64,000 nt of DNA from Erwinia sp. JUb26 (GTDB lineage: Bacteria > Pseudomonadota > Gammaproteobacteria > Enterobacterales > Enterobacteriaceae): positions 404,018-468,017 of the forward strand of contig NZ_RJVB01000004.1 in assembly GCF_003751505.1 (NCBI RefSeq), given 5' to 3'. Both the position numbers and the translations under genes were made by a program. How positions within the stretch are numbered: the stretch's first letter is position 1; every line of letters begins with the position of its first letter. The notes beneath the pieces were generated by a model. It was given only the letters and a program-made list of their open reading frames with translations. It was not told the origin of the DNA and did no database searches. Positions 1 to 9,319 of this stretch are shown piece by piece.

Positions 1-1651
1 TTTCGTCATAGAACAGCGTTTTGCTGTCCTCAATGCCTTTAAGCTGCTGATAGTGGGTTTCCGCCGCGTTCATCCCCACCGAGGCCTTAATGGTGTTGCC
101 GCCGATGGTCGGCATCTTCTCAATAATCACCACGTGCGCCCCGGCGTCGCTGGCCTGGATCGCCGCCGCCAGACCGGCACCGCCGCTGCCGATCACCACC
201 ACGTCGTAACTTTGCGGGGCCTGCGGGTTGCCGCCTTCTTCTATCACGTGCTCTTTACTGGAGGTGGTCATCGCGCGGGAGACGGCTTTCTTCAGCGCCT
301 CGCTCTGGGTGGTGGCCCCGGTGATGGCATCCACGTAGGGGCTGTTGGCCACCAGCATCCGGCTCCGCAGCTTTTCAAACGTGGTGGTGAAGTCCACATC
401 GAGTGTGTCATCCGGCACCATAGCGATATCGGTAATGCGGTCGGTATCCAGCGTGACGTTGATCTTCAGCTTCAGCGCTTCGGCTTCCACTTTCTCCTGG
501 TACACGCCGGCTTTATATTTCCGGCCGCCGGAGCTGACATCGCGGATCATCGCGTCGACCAGCGAGAATCGCCACAGCGGCTCGGGAATATTCAGCGCTT
601 CCCGCTGGGTACTGTTGATAAACAGCTCAAGCTGCTCGTTTTTAATGATGCGGTCGGTCCAGTCCGGGTAGGCGATGCAGGCTTTACCCACCGCCACCAG
701 ATCGAAACCTTTTTCCAGCGCCAGCTCGGCGTCGGCTTTATTCAGCACGCCGCCGACGCCGATCACCGGCACCTTCGCCAGCGTCGTCGTGCGGGCGGCG
801 AGATATTTGGTAATCAGCGGGGTGGGATCGTCGCGGTCAACGATGGACGGGCGCAGCAGCTGGCCGACGGAGAAATGCACGTAGTCAATGCCGCGTTCCG
901 CCAGCTTCTCCAGCAGGTACATGGTATCGTCGAAGCGGATGCCGGGCACTTCCAGCTCTTCCGGCGAGAAGCGATAGCCGATAATAAAGGTGGCGTCGGC
1001 GAAGCGCCGCACCATTTTATGGGTGATCTCCAGGACCTCCAGCGGGAAGCGGGTGCGATTGTCGCGGCTGCCGCCCCATTTATCGTCGCGCTGGTTGGAG
1101 TTCGGCGAATAGAACTGCTGGATCAGATAGGTATTCGCGCCGTGCAGCTCCACGCCGTCAAACCCGGCCTTGATTGCCCGGTTAACCGCATCGCCAAATT
1201 TGGTGATCATCACGTCGACTTCTTCCGCGGTCAGCGCCTGCGGGGTGGTTGCGCCTTCGCGCGGGGCGGCAATGGCACTCGGGGCGACCGGCGTTTTGCC
1301 GCCGATCAGCTCCGGCTCCACCATGCGTCCGCCGTGATAGATCTGCAAAATGGCTTTCGAGCCTTTGGTCTTAATGGCGTGGGCAATTTTCGCCAGGCCG
1401 GGAATTTTGTTGTCGCTGTCGATGCCAATCGCGCCGGGGAAGGCCGGACCTTTGGGGTCGATAAAGCAGGACTCAACGATGACGGTACCGATGCTGCCCG
1501 CGCGGTCGCGGTAATACTCGACCAGCTCGCTGGTCACCGTGCCGTCGTAAAAGCCGGTACAGGTGGTCATCGGGGCCATCAACAGACGGTTTTTCAGCAC
1601 GGCGCCGTTCGGCAGCGTTAACGGATTAAGAACAGGGCTTAGCGTATTCAT
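1..1651 (-). CDS. NADH:fumarate/acrylate-type reductase flavoprotein (OYE + FMN_bind + FAD_binding_2), 3' part outside window
   Basis: About 550 residues are visible before the window edge. Residues 1-360 form an Old Yellow Enzyme-type NADH:flavin oxidoreductase barrel (YHGGR; ELHGANTYLIQQF; RDDKWGGSRDNR). Residues near 370-455 form an FMN_bind domain with the covalent flavinylation motif DAITGATTQS (Thr near 446). From about 482 there is an FAD Rossmann motif, VVVIGSGGAGLAAA, opening a fumarate-reductase flavoprotein domain. This order is that of soluble cytoplasmic NADH:fumarate and NADH:acrylate/cinnamate reductases described in Klebsiella and Vibrio. The ATG at 1651 is preceded by GGAG at 8 nt. 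It is divergent from a dicarboxylate carrier and a fumarase, which supports fumarate as substrate; other 2-enoates remain possible because the reductase active site lies beyond the edge. Confidence 0.85.
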   Translation of the reverse strand, partial: MNTLSPVLNPLTLPNGAVLKNRLLMAPMTTCTGFYDGTVTSELVEYYRDRAGSIGTVIVESCFIDPKGPAFPGAIGIDSDNKIPGLAKIAHAIKTKGSKAILQIYHGGRMVEPELIGGKTPVAPSAIAAPREGATTPQALTAEEVDVMITKFGDAVNRAIKAGFDGVELHGANTYLIQQFYSPNSNQRDDKWGGSRDNRTRFPLEVLEITHKMVRRFADATFIIGYRFSPEELEVPGIRFDDTMYLLEKLAERGIDYVHFSVGQLLRPSIVDRDDPTPLITKYLAARTTTLAKVPVIGVGGVLNKADAELALEKGFDLVAVGKACIAYPDWTDRIIKNEQLELFINSTQREALNIPEPLWRFSLVDAMIRDVSSGGRKYKAGVYQEKVEAEALKLKINVTLDTDRITDIAMVPDDTLDVDFTTTFEKLRSRMLVANSPYVDAITGATTQSEALKKAVSRAMTTSSKEHVIEEGGNPQAPQSYDVVVIGSGGAGLAAAIQASDAGAHVVIIEKMPTIGGNTIKASVGMNAAETHYQQLKGIEDSKTLFYDE

Positions 1652-2174
1652 CAGGTGGGCTCCAAATAAAAATTCTTATAATTCTGTTGCAGGCGACGAT
1701 TTAAAAAATAATGAAATGACGACATCCTGTGGCGATTATAAAATTACTCGGGTGGATTGTTTATTATTCTAAATTCAACCACCGACAATGAACAGACATT
1801 CCTGTACCGAAATAAAATATTTTATTAATTGTTAACCAACAAGAACAAAAAATCAACTTTCAATATACACAAAAATAACTACAATAAAAACAACGCACTG
1901 TGTGATGTTTTTTGTGCTGTTATGGCGTTGATTATAAAACAGACAACGGATTTTTAGCGTTAAGATAAAGTTTACCTTTTAAATAATTTTTTCCATTTCA
2001 ATTAATGGAAATATCGAATTTCAGCGGAATATTAACAGCCGTGTTTTATCTTAATGTCTCAGGGCTTCTGGAGATGCCTCGAAAATATGAATAAAAAATG
2101 AAAAAACAAACGTGAGATCGGCTATAAAGTATGTGGATACTTCACTCATGCTCATCAACCTGCAGATAAAAACT
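1652..2174. promoter_or_regulatory. AT-rich divergent promoter region between reductase and transporter
   Basis: About 520 bp of strikingly AT-rich DNA separates the divergent flavoprotein and dicarboxylate carrier genes. It must hold both promoters. I see scattered TTGAT/ATCAA half-sites of the FNR type but no full palindrome I would defend, and no convincing coding frame. Confidence 0.4.
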
Positions 2175-3686
2175 ATGAAACAGACATCTTCGGTTAGTGA
2201 AACCGCTGCCGCACCTACGGCCGCGGCGGGGCAAAAAAAACGCCTGATTATGATGTTCCTGCCCGTGCTCGTGGCGGTGCTGCTGTTGCTGGTGCCGGTA
2301 CCACAGGGGCTGGAACCTTATGCCTGGCACTTCTTCGCCATTTTCGTTGGAGTGATTGTTGGCCTGATTTTTGAACCGTTGCCCGGCGCGGTGATCGGAC
2401 TGACCGGCGTGGTGGCGATCGCCTTATTCAGCCCGTGGGTGCTGTTCAGCCCGGCTGAGCTGGCCGATCCGAATTTCAAAACCGCCACTCAGGCGTTTAA
2501 GTGGGCGGTCAGCGGCTTCGGCAACTCCACCGTGTGGCTGATCTTTGGCGCGTTTATGTTTGCCGCAGGCTATGACAAAACGCAGTTCGGCCGTCGGCTG
2601 GCGCTGATTCTGGTGAAATACCTGGGCCGCCGCAGCCTGACGCTGGGCTACGCCATCACTTTCGCCGATCTGCTACTGGCACCGTTTACGCCGTCCAACA
2701 CCGCGCGCAGCGGCGGCACCATCTATCCGATTATCGCTAACCTGCCGCCGCTGTACGGCTCCAAACCCAACGATCCCAGCGCGCGGAAGATCGGCTCCTA
2801 CCTGATGTGGGTGGCGATCACCGCCGCCTGTATCACCAGCTCGATGTTCCTTTCGGCGCTGGCACCGAATCTGCTGGCGCTGGCGTTGGTTAAAAGCGTT
2901 ATCGGCTTTGATATCTCCTGGGGGATGTGGTTCCTGGCCTTCCTGCCACTCGGGCTGCTGCTGCTGCTGACCATGCCGCTGATGGCCTACTGGCTCTATC
3001 CGCCGGAGGTGAAGTTCAACGATGAAGTGCCGCGCTGGGCCACCAGCGAGCTGGAAAAACTCGGCAGGCTGTCGCGCAATGAAATTCTGCTGCTGGTGTT
3101 TGTGGTGTCCGCGCTGCTGATGTGGATCTTCGCTACGGCCTGGATTGAACCGGCGATGGCCGCGCTGCTGGTGGTGGTGCTGATGCTGTGGACCGGGGTG
3201 CTGAACTGGAATGACATCACCAGTAACAAACCGGCGTGGAACACCTTCGCCTGGTTCGCCACGCTGGTGGCGCTGGCCGACGGCCTGGCGCGCGTCGGCT
3301 TTATTGCCTGGCTGGGCAAACAGGGCGGTTTGCTGCTTCAGGGCTACGATCCGCAGGTGTCGGCGGTGGTGCTGATGATCGCCTTCTACCTGCTGCACTA
3401 TCTTTTTGCCAGCACCACCGCGCACACCACCGCGCTGCTGCCCGCCATGCTGACCATTGCCGCCTCGATTCCGGGGATCAATATGCCGGTGTTCTGTCTG
3501 ATGATGTGTACCTCACTGGGCGTGATGGGCATTATCACCCCGTACGGCACCGGCCCCAGCCCGATTTACTACGGCAGCGGCTATCTTCCCACCAGGGACT
3601 ACTGGCGGATGGGCACCATTTTCGGGCTGTTCTTCCTGTGCGCGCTGATGCTGATTGGCTATCCGTGGATGGTAATGATGTTCTGA
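2175..3686 (+). CDS. DASS-family dicarboxylate/anion transporter (TtdT/CitT-like)
   Basis: An inner-membrane carrier of about 503 residues with about a dozen hydrophobic segments, of the divalent anion:Na+ symporter (DASS) family that includes TtdT and CitT. The family SNT motif appears in APFTPSNTARSGGTIYPI, and a second related segment (FASTTAHTTALLPAM) lies in the C-terminal half. I start at the ATG of MKQTSSVSET. An in-frame GTG at 2112 and ATGs nearer to it exist, but the residues they add look non-native and no start has a strong ribosome-binding site. Its position between a fumarate reductase-like enzyme and a fumarase suggests C4-dicarboxylate import, malate or tartrate entering in exchange for succinate; that is inferred from context. 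Confidence 0.85.
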   Translation: MKQTSSVSETAAAPTAAAGQKKRLIMMFLPVLVAVLLLLVPVPQGLEPYAWHFFAIFVGVIVGLIFEPLPGAVIGLTGVVAIALFSPWVLFSPAELADPNFKTATQAFKWAVSGFGNSTVWLIFGAFMFAAGYDKTQFGRRLALILVKYLGRRSLTLGYAITFADLLLAPFTPSNTARSGGTIYPIIANLPPLYGSKPNDPSARKIGSYLMWVAITAACITSSMFLSALAPNLLALALVKSVIGFDISWGMWFLAFLPLGLLLLLTMPLMAYWLYPPEVKFNDEVPRWATSELEKLGRLSRNEILLLVFVVSALLMWIFATAWIEPAMAALLVVVLMLWTGVLNWNDITSNKPAWNTFAWFATLVALADGLARVGFIAWLGKQGGLLLQGYDPQVSAVVLMIAFYLLHYLFASTTAHTTALLPAMLTIAASIPGINMPVFCLMMCTSLGVMGIITPYGTGPSPIYYGSGYLPTRDYWRMGTIFGLFFLCALMLIGYPWMVMMF

Positions 3687-3744
3687 TCCGGCACTGAAAT
3701 CATGGTTATTCTCCGCAACACCCTATAACATCCTGCGTAAACCT

Positions 3745-3771
3745 GCCGGCCCCGTTTTTCCCCGGGCCGGC
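3745..3771. terminator. GC-rich hairpin between carrier and fumarase
   Basis: GCCGGCCC (3745-3752) pairs perfectly with GGGCCGGC (3764-3771). No T-run follows immediately on the + strand, so it may be an intercistronic mRNA-stabilising or attenuating stem rather than a full terminator. Confidence 0.45.
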
Positions 3772-3861
3772 CAGATAAAAAAACCATAATGAAATATCGC
3801 CAGTGACGTTGCCGGTGGTGCAGCGATGTTGCGCGGCTACTTATGATTAAGTGAGAGCAAA

Positions 3862-5505
3862 ATGTCGAAAAAACCGTTCCATTATCAGCCCCCGTTCCCT
3901 CTCGCCAAAGAGGATACCGAATACTATCTGCTTACCCGCGATCACGTTTCCGTCAGTGAATTCGACGGGCAGTCGATTTTAAAAGTCGAACCTGAAGCGC
4001 TGACGCTGCTGGCACAGCACGCGTTTCACGATGCCTCCTTTATGCTGCGCCCGACGCACCAGCGCCAGGTGGCCGCGATGCTGACCGATCCGGAAGCCAG
4101 CCAGAATGACCGCTATGTGGCGCTGCAGTTTTTGCGCAACTCGGAGATTGCCGCCAAGGGCATTCTGCCGACCTGCCAGGACACCGGCACGGCGATTATC
4201 ATGGGCAAAAAAGGGCAGCGCGTGTGGACCGGCGGCGGCGATGAGGCCGCGCTGGCGAAAGGGGTGTACAACACCTACACCGAAGACAACCTGCGCTATT
4301 CGCAGAATGCCGCGCTGGATATGTACCGCGAGGTGAACACCGGCACGAACCTGCCCGCGCAGATCGATCTCTACAGCGTTGACGGCGACGAATATAAGTT
4401 CCTGTGTATGGCGAAAGGCGGCGGCTCGGCCAACAAAACCTATCTTTACCAGGAAACCAAGGCCCTGCTGACACCCGGCAAGCTGAAAGCGTACCTCACC
4501 GAGAAAATGCGCAGCCTGGGCACCGCCGCGTGCCCGCCGTACCATATTGCCTTTGTTATCGGTGGGACGTCTGCCGACAGCACGCTGAAAACCGTGAAGC
4601 TGGCCTCGACTCACTACTACGACCAGCTGCCTACCGAAGGCAACGAGCACGGTCAGGCGTTCCGTGACGTAGAGCTGGAGCAGGAACTGCTGCTGGCGGC
4701 GCAGCAGCTGGGTCTGGGCGCGCAGTTTGGCGGTAAATACTTCGCCCACGATATCCGCGTGATCCGCCTGCCGCGCCACGGTGCATCCTGCCCGCTGGCA
4801 ATGGCGGTATCCTGCTCCGCCGACCGTAATATCAAGGCGAAAATCAACCGCGACGGCATCTGGATTGAGAAAATGGAGCAGAATCCGGGCCAGTATATTC
4901 CGGAGGAACTGCGCCAGCAGGGCGAAGGCGATGTGGTGCAGGTAGATCTGAACCGGCCAATGAAAGAGATTCTGGCCCAGCTCTCCGAATACCCGGTATC
5001 GACCCGTCTGTCACTCAGCGGCACCATTATCGTCGCCCGCGATATCGCCCACGCGAAGCTGAAAGAGCGGATTGATAACGGTGAGGGGCTGCCGCAGTAC
5101 ATCAAGAATCACCCGGTGTACTACGCCGGACCGGCGAAAACGCCGGAGGGCTACGCGTCCGGTTCGCTGGGGCCGACCACCGCCGGCCGCATGGACTCCT
5201 ACGTCGATCAGCTGCAGGCCAACGGCGGCAGTATGATCATGCTGGCAAAGGGCAACCGCAGCCAGCAGGTGACGGATGCCTGTCAGAAACACGGCGGCTT
5301 CTACCTCGGCAGCATCGGCGGCCCGGCTGCGGTGCTGGCGCAGCAGAGCATTAAGAGCCTGGAGTGCGTCGAGTACCCCGAGCTGGGTATGGAGGCTATC
5401 TGGAAAATCGAAGTGGAAAACTTCCCGGCCTTTATCCTGGTCGATGACAAAGGCAACGACTTCTTCCAGCAGATCCACAATCAGTGCGACAGCTGCATAA
5501 AATAA
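3862..5505 (+). CDS. fumA: Class I fumarate hydratase (4Fe-4S), FumA/FumB type
   Basis: 547 residues, the length of E. coli FumA/FumB. The three Fe-S cysteines fall at the family positions: C105 ([10 protein letters not shown]), C224 (AACPPYH) and C318 (AVSCSADRN). The enzyme interconverts malate and fumarate in the cytoplasm and is oxygen sensitive. It lies downstream of the DASS carrier and opposite the NADH:fumarate reductase-like gene, so the set reads as malate in, fumarate made, fumarate reduced, succinate out. That fits an anaerobic (FumB-like) role more than a citric-acid-cycle role, although FumA and FumB cannot be separated by sequence alone. Confidence 0.93.
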   Translation: MSKKPFHYQPPFPLAKEDTEYYLLTRDHVSVSEFDGQSILKVEPEALTLLAQHAFHDASFMLRPTHQRQVAAMLTDPEASQNDRYVALQFLRNSEIAAKGILPTCQDTGTAIIMGKKGQRVWTGGGDEAALAKGVYNTYTEDNLRYSQNAALDMYREVNTGTNLPAQIDLYSVDGDEYKFLCMAKGGGSANKTYLYQETKALLTPGKLKAYLTEKMRSLGTAACPPYHIAFVIGGTSADSTLKTVKLASTHYYDQLPTEGNEHGQAFRDVELEQELLLAAQQLGLGAQFGGKYFAHDIRVIRLPRHGASCPLAMAVSCSADRNIKAKINRDGIWIEKMEQNPGQYIPEELRQQGEGDVVQVDLNRPMKEILAQLSEYPVSTRLSLSGTIIVARDIAHAKLKERIDNGEGLPQYIKNHPVYYAGPAKTPEGYASGSLGPTTAGRMDSYVDQLQANGGSMIMLAKGNRSQQVTDACQKHGGFYLGSIGGPAAVLAQQSIKSLECVEYPELGMEAIWKIEVENFPAFILVDDKGNDFFQQIHNQCDSCIK

Positions 5506-5516
5506 TCACGTAAAAA

Positions 5517-5547
5517 CGTCACCCCCTGCGGAAAGAAGGGGGTGACG
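5517..5547. terminator. Strong (probably bidirectional) terminator between fumarase and amidase
   Basis: A perfect 10-bp stem, CGTCACCCCC (5517-5526) with GGGGGTGACG (5538-5547), extends to 11 bp with T5527-A5537 around a 9-nt loop. On the minus strand it is followed by TTTTTA, so it is best placed to end the amidase operon. It can also stop fumarase transcription from the other side. Confidence 0.75.
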
Positions 5548-5661
5548 CATCACTTCTGCTTAGAATGAGAGATACATCGCCTGACTCACAAGCAATGACG
5601 TAACACCCGTGCTTAACAGGGCGCAGCTTCAGCGTTAACCTCTGTCCCGTTACCTTTACTT

Positions 5662-6963
5662 CTATTTCAACTCGTCAATCCGTGGTGATAGCTGCGCCAT
5701 CAGCAGCGCCGCAGCCGCCAGCAGGCGCCGGTCCTCCCCGGCCGCAAACTGAAACTCCATCCCCACCGGAATACCGTCAGGCGTCTGCCCAAGCGGCAGG
5801 CTGATGCACGGCAGGCCGACCACCGTGGCCGGTTCGCAGTTGGCGATCAGCTGGCGGAACAGCGCATTGGCCTGCTCAATCAATGGCGGCAACAGTGGCA
5901 CCGTCGGAAACACCAGTCCGTCTAAGCGATGCTGCTGAAATACGGCCTTATAGCGGTCAATCAGCAGCGGTTTCCAGCGGCTGAGTGCCTCCTGATAGCG
6001 TTCGGGACCGATGGTTGCCGCATCCGCCACCAGCGCGCGCACGTCGGGGCTGGCGATGGCGTTTTTCAGCTGCTCAAAACTGTAGCGGCTGCCGCGCTGC
6101 TGCAGATAGCGCGGCAGGTCGCGCAGCAGCTCAAACGAGGCCATCGGGTATCCCGCCTGCACCGCCAGCTCCCCGGCCTGTTCAATGTCCACCTCAACCA
6201 GCGTGATGCCGAGATCGCCTAACCGGTGCAGCACCACCTCCGCTGCCGCTGCGACGGGCGGTTCGCAGTCGTGCCAGAAATGCGCGCGGGGTACGCCCAG
6301 CCGCAGATCGGCCAGCGAAACGGCGGGCAGGGTGGCGTCACCGCTGATGACGGCATCCAGCGCCAGCACGTCGTCCATGCGCTGAGCGATAATCCCGGCG
6401 GTGTCCCGGCTGGGGGAAATGGGGGCGATCCCCTGTTGCGGATAGCGCGCGAGCGAAGGGCGAAAGCCAATCAGCCCGCAGAACGAGGCCGGAAGCCGCA
6501 CGGAAGCGCCGGTGTCGGTGCCGATGCTGGCCGGAACAATCCCGGCCGCCACGGCGGCGGCGCTGCCGCTGGAAGAACCGCCTACCACGCGGCCCGGCAG
6601 GAAGGGATGCAGCACATCCCCCCGGGCGGCGTTCAGCCCGCTGGTGCCGGACGCCAGTTCGTGCATGCTGGCCTTACCGATAATAATCGCCCCTGCGTTC
6701 TGCAAACGCGTCACCAGCTCCGCGCTGTGGCTGACCGGTTCCTCCGCCAGCAGCGCGGTGCCGATGCTGGTCGGCATCCCGGCGACATCGATATTGTCTT
6801 TCACCACCAGCGGGAAACCGGCGAGCGGGGCGCTCGTCCCGTCGACGCCTGCCGCCGCTGCTGCCAGCGCCGGTTCCGCAGCCAGCCAGCTCAGGCTGTT
6901 CAGGTGGCGCTGCTTAAATGCCTGTAGCAGCGCCTGATGCAGTCGTTCGCCGGAAGCGGCCAT
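5662..6963 (-). CDS. Amidase-signature family hydrolase
   Basis: 433 residues with the full amidase-signature core: Lys in PLVVKDNID, the cis-Ser loop GGSSSGSAAAVAAG and the nucleophile region GTDTGASVRLPASFCGLIGFRP. It should hydrolyse a C-N amide or ureido bond in the cytoplasm; the substrate is not evident. It is the last gene of a seven-gene minus-strand operon behind an ABC importer, 3 nt after the dioxygenase. Relatives include allophanate hydrolases and indoleacetamide hydrolases. The second amide-type enzyme in the divergent arm (an M20 carbamoylase) suggests a substrate carrying more than one amide or ureido group. Confidence 0.85.
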   Translation of the reverse strand: MAASGERLHQALLQAFKQRHLNSLSWLAAEPALAAAAAGVDGTSAPLAGFPLVVKDNIDVAGMPTSIGTALLAEEPVSHSAELVTRLQNAGAIIIGKASMHELASGTSGLNAARGDVLHPFLPGRVVGGSSSGSAAAVAAGIVPASIGTDTGASVRLPASFCGLIGFRPSLARYPQQGIAPISPSRDTAGIIAQRMDDVLALDAVISGDATLPAVSLADLRLGVPRAHFWHDCEPPVAAAAEVVLHRLGDLGITLVEVDIEQAGELAVQAGYPMASFELLRDLPRYLQQRGSRYSFEQLKNAIASPDVRALVADAATIGPERYQEALSRWKPLLIDRYKAVFQQHRLDGLVFPTVPLLPPLIEQANALFRQLIANCEPATVVGLPCISLPLGQTPDGIPVGMEFQFAAGEDRRLLAAAALLMAQLSPRIDELK

Positions 6964-6966
6964 GGC

Positions 6967-7821
6967 TTACACCAGCGCCTGCGGGCGTTCGCTGCCCTTC
7001 ACCGTCGCGCGATGCATCACGCGGCGGTAGGCCACATCGTCATACGGCGTGGCCTGGTGCATGGTGCAGCGGTTGTCCCAGATCAGCAAATCGTGCGCCT
7101 GCCACTTGTGGCGATAAACAAACTGCTCGCTGACGGCGTGCGCATTCAGCCGAGCCAGCAGCGCTTCACTCTCTTCCGGCGACAGGCCTACGATCTCTTT
7201 CACGATATCCTGGCCAACAAACAGCGACGGACGGCCGGTTTCCTGATGACGACGCACCAGCGGATGGGTGACGTCCGGGGTGGCGGCTTTCTGCACCTCG
7301 GTCAGCGGTTCACGATCGGCGAAGGCTTTGGCGTAGTAGGTGGAGTAGGAGTGCACCGCGCTCAGCGGCTGGATCAGGCGTTGAGTTTCTTCATCCAGCG
7401 CGTCATAGGCAGCAAACATCGAGGAAAACAGCGTATCCGCGCCAAACGGCGGTACTTCCACCGCGTGCAGCACCGAGCCGAAGCAGGGCACATCGTAGTA
7501 GGACCAGTCAGAGTGCCAGTTCCAGCCCTCCTTATGGTTGCCAATCGCCTTACCGTCCTGCTTAACGTTGGACAGCACGTACAGCTCGGGATACGGCGTG
7601 GTCAGATACTGGCTCAGCACGTGAACCTGCAGCTCGCCGAACTCGCGGGCAAAGGCTACGTGCTGCGACTCGCTGACCGGCTGCTGGCGCAGCAGCAGCA
7701 CCGAGTGGGTGTTCAGCGCATCGCGCAGGGCGGCAAAGGTCGCAGCATCGATCGGCTGGGTGGCATCAACGTTCAGCACTTCCATGCCGATATGTTCGGT
7801 TAGCGGACGAAGTTCTAACAT
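6967..7821 (-). CDS. TauD/TfdA-family Fe(II)/2-oxoglutarate dioxygenase
   Basis: 284 residues. The iron ligands are visible: HxD in GWNWHSDWSYYD and the distal His in CTMHQATPYDD, followed by the 2-oxoglutarate-binding Arg near YRRVMHR. The ATG at 7821 follows GAGGAG at about 8 nt; a longer in-frame start at 7836 lacks such a site. The family hydroxylates a carbon next to a heteroatom (taurine, 2,4-D, alkyl sulfates), releasing an aldehyde. Taurine is unlikely because no sulfonate-specific neighbours are present. It sits between a class II aldolase and an amidase in an importer operon, so it probably makes an early oxidative step on the imported compound. Confidence 0.87.
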   Translation of the reverse strand: MLELRPLTEHIGMEVLNVDATQPIDAATFAALRDALNTHSVLLLRQQPVSESQHVAFAREFGELQVHVLSQYLTTPYPELYVLSNVKQDGKAIGNHKEGWNWHSDWSYYDVPCFGSVLHAVEVPPFGADTLFSSMFAAYDALDEETQRLIQPLSAVHSYSTYYAKAFADREPLTEVQKAATPDVTHPLVRRHQETGRPSLFVGQDIVKEIVGLSPEESEALLARLNAHAVSEQFVYRHKWQAHDLLIWDNRCTMHQATPYDDVAYRRVMHRATVKGSERPQALV

Positions 7822-7839
7822 GACTAATCTCCTCAAGCG

Positions 7840-8577
7840 TTACTGACGATAGCTGGGGTCAAGGTTGTCCAGCAGACGGATAAAGGCGGGCCACTCGCGT
7901 TCACCACGCAGGCGGATATCCCCTTCACATTGATTAAACTGGCGTGCGGCCTTCTCCGAAACGGCCTCCGGCGGCAGCAGCAACTGGCTACCGCTGCCCT
8001 GCGCCATCAGCTGAATGCGCGCGGCGCGTTCGAAGTAGTAAGCGAGCATAAAGGCTTCGGGAATGGTGCGGCCGGCGGCGAGAATGCCGTGATTGCGCAG
8101 CACCATTACCTGATGCGGTCCGAGGTCGCGCACCAGCCGCGCGCGCTCATCGGTATCCAGCGCCACGCCCTCATAGGCGTGATAGCCAAGGCGGTTCCAG
8201 AAGTGCATGGCAAACTGGCTGACCGGCTGTAAACCCTCTTCGAGCGCCGAGACGGCGGTGGCCGCATCGGAATGGGTGTGCAGCACGCAGATGGCATCTT
8301 CACGCGCCGCGTGGATCGCGCTGTGGATAACGAACCCGGCGCGGTTTACCTCATAGTCACTTGGTTCCAGCGCGTTGCCGTCCAGATCGATCTTGATCAG
8401 GCTGGAGGCGGTCACCTCCGAGAAAAACAGCCCGTAGGGGTTGATCAGAAAATGGTGTTCCGGCCCCGGCAGGCGCACGGAAATATGGTTATAAATCAGA
8501 TCGTCCATCTTGAAATGCGCGATTAGCCGGTAGCAGGCGGCAAGCTGTACGCGGAGCTGCTGTTCAGATTGATTCAT
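7840..8577 (-). CDS. Class II aldolase/adducin-family protein
   Basis: 245 residues. The zinc-binding pattern of class II aldolases is present: CVLHTHSDAA and the later His in VLRNHGILAAG. The start at 8577 overlaps the region just after the permease stop (TAA then TC ATG) and has GGTGGA upstream; a GTG 12 nt earlier is less likely. The family includes fuculose-phosphate and rhamnulose-phosphate aldolases but also decarboxylases and many proteins of unknown reaction. Here it would act on an intermediate released by the neighbouring dioxygenase or amidase; the real reaction cannot be read from the sequence. Confidence 0.8.
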   Translation of the reverse strand: MNQSEQQLRVQLAACYRLIAHFKMDDLIYNHISVRLPGPEHHFLINPYGLFFSEVTASSLIKIDLDGNALEPSDYEVNRAGFVIHSAIHAAREDAICVLHTHSDAATAVSALEEGLQPVSQFAMHFWNRLGYHAYEGVALDTDERARLVRDLGPHQVMVLRNHGILAAGRTIPEAFMLAYYFERAARIQLMAQGSGSQLLLPPEAVSEKAARQFNQCEGDIRLRGEREWPAFIRLLDNLDPSYRQ

Positions 8578-8579
8578 GA

Positions 8580-9317
8580 TTATTTCCACCAGATAAAGGT
8601 TGTGTCGATCCAGGCCAGCAGGCCGTAGAGTGCGATACTGACCAGAGAAGAAACGACGACGGCAGCCCAGACGGTCAGCAGATCCACCTGCTGGGTGGAC
8701 TGGAAAATGGTCCAGCCGATGCCCTGATACGCGCCGAGCATTTCGGCGACAATCGCCACGATAATGCTGCGTACCAGCCCCACGCGCAGGCCGCTGACGA
8801 TATTCGGCAGCGCGGCGGGCAGTTGCAGTTTGCGCATAATAGTGAGGCGGCTGGCACCGAAGCTGCGCATCAGATTAATCATCTGTAGGTCGGCCTGTTT
8901 CAGGCCGTGCAGGCTGTTGACCAGAATGACAAAGCTGACGGCGAGGACGACCAGCACGATTTTGGACATGGCCCCCATGCCAAACCAGATCAGCGCCAGC
9001 GGGATCCAGGCCACGGTCGGCACCGAGTTAATCGCCACCGCCAGCGGCATCAGAATCGCCTCCAGCGGCCGAAAAATCGTCATCAGCATGGCCAGCAGCA
9101 ACCCGGCCAGCAGGCCAATCGCGAAGCCGCTCAGCGCCTCCACCAGCGTCCAGCCCATTGACACCCACAGGCTGCTCCCACTGCTGATAATTGCCAGCAC
9201 GATGCTGTGCAGCGACGGCAGCACAAACGGCTGAATGTTAAACAGCCAGATGCTGCCTTCCCACAGCACAATCAGGCTGAGTACGCCGAAGAACGGCGGC
9301 AGAAGTTTGCGTATCAC
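8580..9317 (-). CDS. ABC transporter inner-membrane permease (SsuC/TauC-like), second copy
   Basis: About 245 residues when started at the GTG at 9317, which follows the upstream permease stop by 2 nt; that start (VIRKLLPPFFGV) begins right at the first membrane helix. Upstream in-frame residues are charged and look like readthrough of the previous gene. Several hydrophobic helices and the EAA-like loop (SFGASRLTIMRKLQLPAALPNIVSGLRVG) identify a nitrate/sulfonate/taurine-type permease. It is distinct in sequence from the first permease, so the transporter is probably a heterodimer. Confidence 0.88.
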   Translation of the reverse strand: MIRKLLPPFFGVLSLIVLWEGSIWLFNIQPFVLPSLHSIVLAIISSGSSLWVSMGWTLVEALSGFAIGLLAGLLLAMLMTIFRPLEAILMPLAVAINSVPTVAWIPLALIWFGMGAMSKIVLVVLAVSFVILVNSLHGLKQADLQMINLMRSFGASRLTIMRKLQLPAALPNIVSGLRVGLVRSIIVAIVAEMLGAYQGIGWTIFQSTQQVDLLTVWAAVVVSSLVSIALYGLLAWIDTTFIWWK

Positions 9318-9319
9318 GG

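Noticed and set aside
1652..2174. Possible FNR box before the fumarate module
   Set aside because: Only TTGAT or ATCAA half-sites at wrong spacing are present; no full TTGAT-N4-ATCAA.
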